A stretch of DNA of 7,682 nucleotides. It comes from Propionibacteriaceae bacterium (GTDB lineage Bacteria; Actinomycetota; Actinomycetes; Propionibacteriales; Propionibacteriaceae). The notes under the pieces were generated by a model that worked only from the letters and a program-made list of their open reading frames with translations, was not told the origin of the DNA and did no database searches. The stretch lies in contig JAGQUI010000123.1 of the NCBI GenBank assembly GCA_020438595.1, forward strand, positions 1 to 7,682, written 5' to 3'. The translations under genes and the position numbers were made by a program. The first letter of the stretch is position 1. Every line of letters starts with the position of its first letter. Below are positions 1-4,385 of this stretch, in pieces.

Positions 1-23
1 GTTAACTACTATGGCGGTCGTAG

Positions 24-230
24 GTAGAGTTCTGCTTGTGCAAAAGTCCGCGGCTGGCCGAATGGCTGGCCGAAGCCGAGACCGAACGTGGAAACGACGA
101 CGCCACGGCCGCGGTGGTGGTTCACAAGCGCCACGGCAAGGCCGCTCCGGGTGAGCAGTTGGTGACCATGCGCCTGGTCGACTTCGTGGCGCTGCTCACG
201 GGCACCCGTCCGGACGGGGGCGACGAATGA
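24..230 (+). pseudogene. C-terminal fragment of a phage PDDEXK-like nuclease (or short ORF from TTG 36)
   Basis: The frame is open only from base 24, because TAA (3-5) and TAG (21-23) close it upstream. The only usable start is TTG at 36, which gives 64 residues and has no convincing ribosome binding site. The protein has an amphipathic stretch (LAEWLAEAE), then AVVVHKRHGK, then an LVTMRLVDFVALL ending. From memory this resembles the last third of a small phage nuclease family of PDDEXK type, in which an E-x-K motif precedes a helix and a VVV-KRRG strand. The acidic part of the active site is absent. The first ~45 bases are visibly less GC-rich than the rest, which fits a junction or a decayed 5' end. 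The stop overlaps the next ATG (ATGA at 227-230). The family call is tentative; that it is a remnant or fragment is fairly likely. Confidence 0.45.
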
Positions 231-390
231 CCGCCCCGACGATTCCGCACGCTGCCGACTGCAAGCGGCCGGCGCCCACGTTGCGGCTTCGTGGCGTGGC
301 ACCCCCGAACTCCATTGCCCGGCCTGCGGTCGTACCGCATCGGCACCCGACACCCGAACCACCGACCCGAAGGAGAACGACAATGGCTAG
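227..390 (+). pseudogene. Small zinc-finger-like protein, frameshifted at a C5 run
   Basis: Translation starts at ATG 227, overlapping the previous stop, with a G-run SD-like sequence at 216-220. The frame begins MTAPTIPHAADC. At the C run 302-306 the sensible coding frame moves back by one base. Frame 1 from 307 reads ELHCPACGR and ends at TAG 388-390. Restoring one C joins the halves into a 54-residue protein with the pattern H8-A-x-D-C12 ... C31-x-A-C34-G-R. The next gene has the same pattern, H7-A-x-D-C11 ... C30-x-A-C33-G-R, with the same 19-residue gap between the second ligand and the CxxC. The four His/Cys residues suggest a bound zinc; the role is unknown. The break could be a real deletion, a sequencing error in the homopolymer, or less likely a -1 recoding event. 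Without a shift the frame reads on into the next gene, which hides this one. Confidence 0.55.
370..375 (+). promoter_or_regulatory. Ribosome binding site AAGGAG that fixes the start at ATG 383
   Basis: AAGGAG lies 7 bases before ATG 383 and is a near-perfect Shine-Dalgarno sequence. It shows that the downstream gene starts at 383, although its frame stays open back to 227 because of the upstream frameshift. Confidence 0.8.
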
Positions 391-727
391 GCCACTCGAA
401 CACGCCCCGGACTGCCCGGGGCCCGACATCAACACCGTGCGGGGCCGGCTCGGTGACACCCTCGAGCGCTGCCGGGCGTGCGGGCGCTGGGGAGTGAAGC
501 CGCCTGAGGCCGTGACTCCTGAGCGCGTCGAGCAGGCGGCCGCCGTGGTGGTGGCCGTGGTGCCGGCGGCGCGCTACGTGTGTGGGCTGCACTCGCGGCC
601 CGTGAACTGGCGCGGGACCGGCTGCCCGGACTGTGTCCGCGAGCACGAGGCCCGGGAGGCGACCAGGGCCGAGGACAAGCGGCGCCGGGAGCAGGCGCGG
701 CTAGCGCGGCTGGAGGTGTTCCGGTGA
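383..727 (+). CDS. Small protein with two zinc-binding-like motifs
   Basis: 114 residues from ATG 383, chosen for the AAGGAG site 7 bases upstream. Two potential metal sites are visible. The first is H7/C11 with C30-x2-C33 (CRACGR). The second is C67-x2-H70 with C81-x2-C84 (CPDC). The last ~30 residues (87-114) are highly charged, rich in Arg/Glu/Ala, and probably one long helix. The first half is paralogous in pattern to the broken gene just upstream, so the two look like a tandem duplication. Zinc-ribbon proteins of this size in phages bind DNA or act as structural adaptors, but nothing here tells which. The stop overlaps the next gene's GTG (GTGA, 724-727). I do not recognise a named family. 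Confidence 0.8.
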   Translation: MARPLEHAPDCPGPDINTVRGRLGDTLERCRACGRWGVKPPEAVTPERVEQAAAVVVAVVPAARYVCGLHSRPVNWRGTGCPDCVREHEAREATRAEDKRRREQARLARLEVFR

Positions 728-1014
728 GCGACACGACCACGTCTGCCGCTGAACTGTCAGCACCGCCCCGTAGAATGGACCCGAACCCGGGCGCTGGACG
801 CCCCGCCCCGGGCGACGCGGTTGAGTCTCCTCCCGCACCTGAACCCGTCACGCCCAGTACCGACCGATTCCTAGCGCGGATGCGCCTGGAGCGGGCGCTG
901 TGGAAGGCCCAGCGCCATACGGCCGGCCGGGCTCTCACGCGCTCCGAGCGGCGCCTGCAGGAACACCTGGAGGCCAAGCTCAGGGCCTTCGACGAAAGCG
1001 AACCACAGCAATGA
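724..1014 (+). CDS. Hypothetical protein preceding the capsid gene
   Basis: 96 residues from GTG 724, supported by GGAGGT at 712-717 (6-base spacing) and by the GTGA overlap with the gene before. Residues 1-45 are rich in Pro, Ala, Ser and Thr and look disordered. Residues 46-90 (RFLARMRLERALW..., then ERRLQEHLEAKLRAF) look like charged amphipathic helices. The stop overlaps the capsid ATG (ATGA, 1011-1014), so it is probably translationally coupled to the capsid. Position and helical character would suit a scaffold-like or capsid-accessory protein, but that is an inference from context only. Confidence 0.7.
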   Translation: MSDTTTSAAELSAPPRRMDPNPGAGRPAPGDAVESPPAPEPVTPSTDRFLARMRLERALWKAQRHTAGRALTRSERRLQEHLEAKLRAFDESEPQQ

Positions 1015-2675
1015 AGTACGCAGACGAACTCCAGCGGGAGCTGAGCAACGCCCGGGGCCGTCTTCGGGGCCTCGAGTTGTACGCCCAGGAGAACCCCGCC
1101 GGACCCACACCCCCGTTCCTCGAGCCCATGCGGGCCGAGGTTCATTCCCTCACCGCCCAACTGGCGGCCTACACGATCAAGGACAACAACGACATGCGCA
1201 ACGTCTTCTCTGATGGCAACTCCCGCCCCCGCTTTGGCGGGGCCTCGACCGCGAATCTGGAAGGCATGGTCTCCCGGATGCGGAAGGCAATGACCGAGAC
1301 CCAGACCGAACTCCGCTCGCTCCACACCGCAGCCGGTGACCGCAAGCTCGACAGCACCCAGCAGGCCCGGTGGGACGAACTCACCGAACTCCAAGACGAA
1401 CTCGAGGGCAACCTCCGCGAGGCCGAGGACTACCTCAAGCAGCGGCGAGCCGGTGACGAGGTCCGCAAGAGCTGGGGCGCGGTGCAGGTCAGCCCGACCG
1501 ACCGCCACGACAGCAACCCTGACCCGTCCGACGTGGCTCGGATGGACGCCGGGCAGGCCCGGGACACCGCTCTCCGGCTACTCGACCGCTCCGCCGAGCA
1601 CCTCACCGACGCCCAGAAGGCCGACGTTGAGAAGCTGGTGCGCGCCGAGTCGACGCCCGACCTCGACGCCACCGCCCTGAACCGGCACATCGCGCTGACC
1701 AACTCCGACGACTACCGCTCAGCGTTCCGCAAGCTCACCGGCCGGTGGCCGTCCACCGTGGTGCCGCTGTCCGAGCGGGAGAACGCCGCGGTGGTCGCCG
1801 TCGTCCGCTCCAGCATGGCCGAAGGCTCCGGGTCGACCGGTGGCTACGCGGTGCCGGCGTTCCTGGACCCGACCATCGTGCTGAACGCCCAGGGCAGCGC
1901 GAACCCGATTCGCCGGCTGGCCAGGAACGAGACCATCACGACGAAGACGTGGAAGGGCGTGGGCACCACCGGGGTGACGTGGGAGTTCGTGGCCGAGGGC
2001 ACCGCCTCCACGGACGCATCCCCGACCGTCTCCCAGCCCTCCATCGACGCCCACATGGCCCGCTGCTGGATCACCTACTCGATCGAACTCCAGTCCGACG
2101 CGGTCGAGCTGGAGCGGCAGCTGTTCCGGCTGCTCGGCAACGGCTGGGACGAGACCGTGGCCGAGATGCTCGCCACCGGCTCCGGCACGGGCCAGCCCAA
2201 GGGCGTGATCACCGCCCTGGACGCGGTCAGCGGCTCCGAAGTCAGCATCACCACGCCCGGCAGCCTCGCCGCCGCTGACATCTCCAAGGCGTGGGTTGCC
2301 CTGCCCGACCGCGCCCGGGAGAACGCCGCATGGGTGATGAACGAGTCCGTCCGGGAGACCGTCGCGGCGTGGGGTGACGAGTTCGGCAACCGCTCGGTCG
2401 ACCTCGGTGGACGCCTGCAGAACCTCCGCGGCCGCCCGGTCTACTCCACCGACAAGTTCCCGGCGATCGAGACCACGACCGGCAGCGCCAACCAGATGGT
2501 GGTCGGTGACTTCAGCGGCTACCTCATCGCCCAGCGCGCCGGCATGACCGTCGAACCCGTCCAGACCGTCGTCGACGGCAACGGGCTGCCGCTCGGCAAG
2601 CGCGGCCTGTTCGCGTGGGCACGCATCGGCGCCGACGTGGTCGACCCCGGCCTGCTGCGCCTCCTGCAGCAGTAA
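1011..2675 (+). CDS. HK97-fold major capsid protein with a long N-terminal extension
   Basis: 554 residues from ATG 1011. The C-terminal half matches the phage major capsid family (HK97 gp5 fold): GSTGGYAVPAFLDP at 274-287 (typical start of the mature domain), ATGSGTGQPKGVI at 388-400, WVMN at 441-444, GRPVYSTDKFP at 474-484, VVGDFSGYLIAQRAGM at 497-512, and RGLFAWARIGADVVDP near the C-terminus. This protein would assemble the icosahedral shell. About 265 residues precede the mature domain, against ~100 for the HK97 delta domain. They include coiled-coil stretches (about 1-55 and 85-147), which suggests a built-in scaffold that is cleaved or kept. No prohead protease gene is seen nearby. ATG 1194 (M62) is an alternative start with AAGGA at 1179-1183. 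It would give 493 residues, while ATG 1011 is favoured by overlap with the upstream stop. The family call is very secure; the start is less so. Confidence 0.95.
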   Translation: MKYADELQRELSNARGRLRGLELYAQENPAGPTPPFLEPMRAEVHSLTAQLAAYTIKDNNDMRNVFSDGNSRPRFGGASTANLEGMVSRMRKAMTETQTELRSLHTAAGDRKLDSTQQARWDELTELQDELEGNLREAEDYLKQRRAGDEVRKSWGAVQVSPTDRHDSNPDPSDVARMDAGQARDTALRLLDRSAEHLTDAQKADVEKLVRAESTPDLDATALNRHIALTNSDDYRSAFRKLTGRWPSTVVPLSERENAAVVAVVRSSMAEGSGSTGGYAVPAFLDPTIVLNAQGSANPIRRLARNETITTKTWKGVGTTGVTWEFVAEGTASTDASPTVSQPSIDAHMARCWITYSIELQSDAVELERQLFRLLGNGWDETVAEMLATGSGTGQPKGVITALDAVSGSEVSITTPGSLAAADISKAWVALPDRARENAAWVMNESVRETVAAWGDEFGNRSVDLGGRLQNLRGRPVYSTDKFPAIETTTGSANQMVVGDFSGYLIAQRAGMTVEPVQTVVDGNGLPLGKRGLFAWARIGADVVDPGLLRLLQQ

Positions 2676-2676
2676 C

Positions 2677-2815
2677 CGAACCCGCGTGGCCCTGCGTCAA
2701 CCACACCGCGCCCGGTCTTGTCACTCCCTTTCCCGGGACGCGGAACGGAAGGCGGCCCCACTCCGCTGAGGAGGTCAACGGGCAGCCTGCGCAGGGCCAC
2801 GCAACCTCCGGGTTT
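2677..2815 (+). ncRNA. Candidate structured RNA with pseudoknot just downstream of the capsid stop
   Basis: Pairings seen by hand: AACCC 2679-2683 with GGGTT 2810-2814; a perfect 13-bp stem, GCGTGGCCCTGCG 2684-2696 with CGCAGGGCCACGC 2790-2802; inside it a 10-bp hairpin 2706-2715/2733-2743 with a single bulged A2738; and a small hairpin 2751-2755/2763-2767. The strand bulged between the two outer stems holds ACCTCC 2804-2809, complementary to GGAGGT 2770-2775 inside the loop. That crossing pair would make a pseudoknot. No ORF with a ribosome binding site fits. GC-rich DNA gives short stems by chance, but a 13-bp plus 5-bp coaxial stem in a 140-base span is more than I would expect. It could also be a terminator or a DNA-level site (cos/pac or origin). 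Strand and transcription are assumed from the capsid gene. Confidence 0.4.
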
Positions 2816-3004
2816 CTGGCTACGCGGGCCAGCCGAGACCCCGCCCGCCAAGTCTCGCGGTGTGTACGGGTCTGGGGATCTCGGTTCTTTGTTGGGCGAG
2901 CGGCTGGTGACCCATCACCCGACTTCTTCTCTCTCCCCGGATCAGAACCCCTAGCCAGCGCGGCTATTCGGCCTACAGGCCACCCCCAGACCCCGACACA
3001 CAAA
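2816..3004 (+). other. Non-coding stretch with successive hairpins
   Basis: No supportable gene. Potential stems in order: CTGGC 2816-2820/GCCAG 2828-2832; CCGAGACCCC 2833-2842/GGGGaTCTCGG 2874-2884 (10 bp with one bulged A); GTTGGG 2891-2896/CCCGAC 2918-2923; TAGCC 2952-2956/GGCTA 2962-2966; GGCC 2970-2973/GGCC 2978-2981. A pyrimidine-rich tract (2923-2938) looks unpaired. A competing long-range pairing exists between 2836-2877 and 2984-3022 (13 exact bases plus 15 of 17). This may continue the structured RNA before it. Confidence 0.4.
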
Positions 3005-3127
3005 ACGAAGCGGGCGGGGTCTTCGCCGTCCGAGAGCCCTCGAAAAGACCCCCCCTCCCTGGCGGGGGAGAGATACGAAGTGGGCGGGGGTCTTCGCTCA
3101 ACTTCGGTGTGGAAAAGACCGCCCCCC
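3005..3127 (+). repeat. Two tandem ~70-bp units, each an inverted repeat around GGTCTT/AAGACC
   Basis: ACGAAG(C/T)GGGCGGGG(G)TCTTCGC occurs at 3005-3026 and 3075-3097, and GAAAAGACC at 3042-3050 and 3112-3120, both offset by exactly 70 bases. Within each unit the arms pair: GGTCTT 3018-3023 with AAGACC 3045-3050, extended by G/C pairs, and likewise 3089-3094 with 3115-3120. Unit 1 has an inner CGAG-agcc-CTCG hairpin (3031-3042). Unit 2 has a C(UUCG)G tetraloop at 3102-3107. The arms can also pair across units (AAGACCCCC 3045-3053 with GGGGGTCTT 3086-3094). Possible roles are replication or packaging site, RNA switch, or protein-binding array; none is proven. Confidence 0.7.
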
Positions 3128-3428
3128 GGTGTGTAACCGAGACTTCGCCTAGCTCGGGTCACGCTCTCGCCCTGGTCAGAATCTCTCAGCCCTGACCCGC
3201 CGGCCGGATGTTCACCGCGTCAACCTCCCACACCCCCCGGCTGTCCCTGCGTCACGACCACGGTTGCGCCCGTACCAGCGCCCGCTCCGCTGCAGCCACG
3301 CCATAAGCAGCCCTGGCCGTCTCCCCAAACGTGGCAAGGGAGCGACGGGCCATGCGGACACGGTAGGCCGGGTGTGACGCCCCGCCTGTCCGGGACACAC
3401 CTACTGCACCAAGGAACTGCACACAAGC
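3128..3428. other. Non-coding stretch without a recognised gene
   Basis: Minor hairpins are visible: CCGAG 3137-3141/CTCGG 3153-3157, and GGTCAG 3174-3179/CTGACC 3192-3197. Open frames exist on both strands, but none has a ribosome binding site or recognisable protein character. The best is a leftward 33-codon frame, 3353 to 3252, reading MARRSLATFGETARAAYG. I see nothing else in it. Confidence 0.5.
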
Positions 3429-3456
3429 AGCGGCCCCGACCGAAGCCGGGGCCGCT
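3429..3456. terminator. Perfect 10-bp GC-rich hairpin, probable intrinsic terminator
   Basis: AGCGGCCCCG (3429-3438) pairs perfectly with CGGGGCCGCT (3447-3456) around an 8-base loop. It lies about 50 bases beyond the end of the leftward regulator gene. A U-tract is missing on either strand, which is common in high-GC actinobacteria. It could stop transcription from both sides. Confidence 0.6.
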
Positions 3457-3460
3457 AGAA

Positions 3461-3493
3461 CCGTCCGCGACAACCACCACGAAGCGCGGACGG
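3461..3493. terminator. Perfect 9-bp hairpin just past the leftward operon
   Basis: CCGTCCGCG (3461-3469) pairs with CGCGGACGG (3485-3493) around a 15-base loop. It is about 14 bases past the TAG of the leftward regulator gene and stacked against the hairpin at 3429-3456. A double terminator for the leftward operon is the simplest reading. Confidence 0.6.
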
Positions 3494-3507
3494 GATTGGG
3501 GTTGAGT

Positions 3508-3768
3508 CTAGGGCAGCACGCCGGCGTCACGGTCAGCGATGGCCTGCACCTGTCCGGCGAGCGCTGGCACCCGCTGCCCGGTGAGGTCCGCGATCGCGGC
3601 GAACTCATCGACGCTGATCGGCGCCTGCCCGGTGAGCTTCCGCCATAGCCCGTTGCGGCACACCCCGAGATGTTCGGCAGCTTCGTAGCGGTAGACGCCG
3701 GCATCGCTCAGCGCGGCCCTGAGAGCACGCCCGACCTGCTCGCGGTCGGGAACCACGCCCGTGGTCAT
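3508..3768 (-). CDS. Small XRE/Cro-CI-type helix-turn-helix regulator
   Basis: 86 residues from ATG at 3768-3766. A GAGGGGG ribosome binding site (complement of 3776-3782) lies 7 bases upstream. Residues ~9-64 fit an XRE-type HTH: LRAALSDAGV (16-25), YEAAEHLGV (28-36, first HTH helix), RNGLWRKLTGQAPIS (38-52, recognition helix and turn), DEFAAIADLTG (54-64). The C-terminal tail (65-86) is short, with no protease or dimerisation domain, so it is closer to Cro-like or accessory regulators than to a full CI repressor. It overlaps the upstream leftward gene by 4 bases (3765-3768) and is the last gene of that operon. It may control the divergent integrase or its own operon. Target sites are unknown. 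Confidence 0.82.
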   Translation of the reverse strand: MTTGVVPDREQVGRALRAALSDAGVYRYEAAEHLGVCRNGLWRKLTGQAPISVDEFAAIADLTGQRVPALAGQVQAIADRDAGVLP

Positions 3769-4076
3769 CGTCCGGCCCCCTCAATCATGTCCGCGGCCGA
3801 GAGGATGGCCCGGGCGAGTTCCCGAGCCTCGTCCGGACTGAGGCATTCGTCCTGGTTCGCGTCCACGAATACGCCGAAGTCCGCCCGCACCTTGGGCGCG
3901 CGTCCGGGCGTCTCGACATAGACAGCCTGAACCCTGCGGAGGTCACCCTCGTTGCGGACTTCATGCGGCGTGGCGGTGTGTGCCCATTCGCCCTGGTCGC
4001 GGCCGAGGTCAGAGGCGTGGTCTGCGGTGCACCAGGGCGGGCAGGCCGGCGGGGCGATGGGGGTTGCGGTGGTCAT
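3765..4076 (-). CDS. DUF6907-like protein
   Basis: 103 residues from ATG at 4076-4074, with a strong AAAGGGAG ribosome binding site (complement of 4082-4089). It starts MTTATPIAPPACPPWC. CPPWC (12-16), D19/H20 and H33 are a likely metal-binding cluster. A beta-rich middle (VQAVYVET, then VRADFGVFVD) and a C-terminal helix, LSPDEARELARAILSAADMI (79-98), follow. This arrangement is typical of the DUF6907 family, abundant in Streptomyces and relatives, especially beside HTH regulators and on mobile elements. Its biochemical function is unknown. It is the first gene of the leftward pair and is coupled to the HTH gene by an ATGA overlap. The promoter must lie in 4077-4170, next to the attachment site, so integrase binding there could influence it. 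Confidence 0.82.
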   Translation of the reverse strand: MTTATPIAPPACPPWCTADHASDLGRDQGEWAHTATPHEVRNEGDLRRVQAVYVETPGRAPKVRADFGVFVDANQDECLSPDEARELARAILSAADMIEGAGR

Positions 4077-4093
4077 GCTGGCTCCCTTTCGTT

Positions 4094-4108
4094 GGGGATA
4101 GCTACCCC
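4094..4108. promoter_or_regulatory. Dyad GGGG-a-TAGCTA-CCCC upstream of the leftward operon
   Basis: A near-perfect palindrome (GGGG 4094-4097, TAGCTA 4099-4104, CCCC 4105-4108) lies 18 bases upstream of the DUF6907-like start codon. It overlaps the first putative integrase arm site. It could be an operator for the leftward HTH protein. This is a pattern-based suggestion only. Confidence 0.3.
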
Positions 4109-4123
4109 AGAACGTACCCCAGA
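4103..4123 (+). other. Putative integrase arm-type sites, left (P) arm
   Basis: Two copies of ACCCCAGA (4104-4111 and 4116-4123) lie 12 bases apart. The 21-base block matches the right-arm block at 4327-4347 in 18 positions. Paired direct repeats either side of a core are the usual arrangement of arm-type sites for lambda-type tyrosine integrases. Confidence 0.6.
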
Positions 4124-4163
4124 CTGCCCGAAAATCGGGCCGGTAGTGAGACTGTCACACCTA

Positions 4164-4252
4164 GTGAATCGCTAGTTTCGTTCCGAATCCGTCAGAGGTT
4201 CAAGTCCTCTCTCGGACACAGATCGGGAACTTGCTCCCGCTAGGCGATACAC
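4164..4252. repeat. Imperfect inverted repeat flanking the attachment core
   Basis: GTGAATCGCTAG (4164-4175) and the complement of 4240-4252 (GTGTATCGCCTAG) match apart from one substitution and one extra base. They bracket the tRNA-like core roughly symmetrically and may bind integrase, excisionase or a host factor. Confidence 0.45.
4188..4220 (+). other. att core: 3' end of a tRNA (T arm and acceptor strand)
   Basis: A T-arm stem AGAGG (4194-4198), 7-base loop TTCAAGT (4199-4205) and stem CCTCT (4206-4210) are followed by a 7-base acceptor strand CTCGGAC (4211-4217) and discriminator A. The matching 5' acceptor (GTCCGAG) and the D and anticodon arms are absent upstream, so this is only a tRNA 3' end. 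Tyrosine integrases of actinobacterial elements commonly use such segments, because the identity block restores the host tRNA after insertion. I cannot assign the isotype. The left limit is approximate. Confidence 0.7.
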
Positions 4253-4326
4253 CCTCAGTGACTAGGGGTTACGCTCTAGTTCGCTCTCTGCTGTCATGAG
4301 TCATAGTAGGCTATTTCTCGTCCAGA

Positions 4327-4364
4327 TACCCCAGAAACCACCCCAGAATCGCAAAGTCTGGGGT
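4327..4364 (+). other. Putative integrase arm-type sites, right (P') arm
   Basis: ACCCCAGA occurs at 4328-4335 and 4340-4347 (again 12 bases apart), plus an inverted exact copy at 4357-4364. These lie in the leader of the integrase gene, 20-60 bases before its start, so integrase binding here could also repress its own expression. Confidence 0.6.
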
Positions 4365-4385
4365 TCAGCGGGAGGGCGTGGAGGT

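Noticed and set aside
302..308. Programmed -1 frameshifting as the first explanation for the C5 run
   Set aside because: The heptamer ACCCCCG is not a good slippery sequence (first-position mismatch after slippage), so a deletion or sequencing error is more likely.
900..1010. In-frame upstream extension of the capsid ORF to 900
   Set aside because: It overlaps the well-supported gene 724-1014 in another frame, reads as low-complexity Pro/Gly/Arg, and lacks a ribosome binding site; ATG 1011 overlaps the upstream stop.
429..1508. Leftward 359-codon frame opposite the capsid operon
   Set aside because: Antisense to well-supported overlapping genes with clear motifs; a typical artefact of high-GC sequence.
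2982..2990. CCCCAGA at 2984-2990 as another integrase arm site
   Set aside because: It lacks the leading A of ACCCCAGA, is over 1 kb from the core, and is explained by the local inverted repeats.
2524..3162. Leftward 212-codon frame, and a rightward 173-codon frame, over the post-capsid region
   Set aside because: Both read as Arg/Pro/Gly-rich high-GC shadow, partly antisense to the capsid gene, without a ribosome binding site; the inverted repeats explain the region better.
3252..3353. Leftward 33-codon frame (MARRSLATFGETARAAYG...)
   Set aside because: The composition looks protein-like, but it has no ribosome binding site and no known family, so it is not called as a gene.
4160..4220. 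A complete tRNA gene at the att core
   Set aside because: Only the T arm and 3' acceptor are present; there is no 5' acceptor strand, D arm or acceptable anticodon arm upstream.
4296..4385. Integrase start at ATG 4296
   Set aside because: No ribosome binding site; the extra 30 residues would be encoded by the arm-type repeats, while ATG 4386 has GGAGGG at proper spacing.
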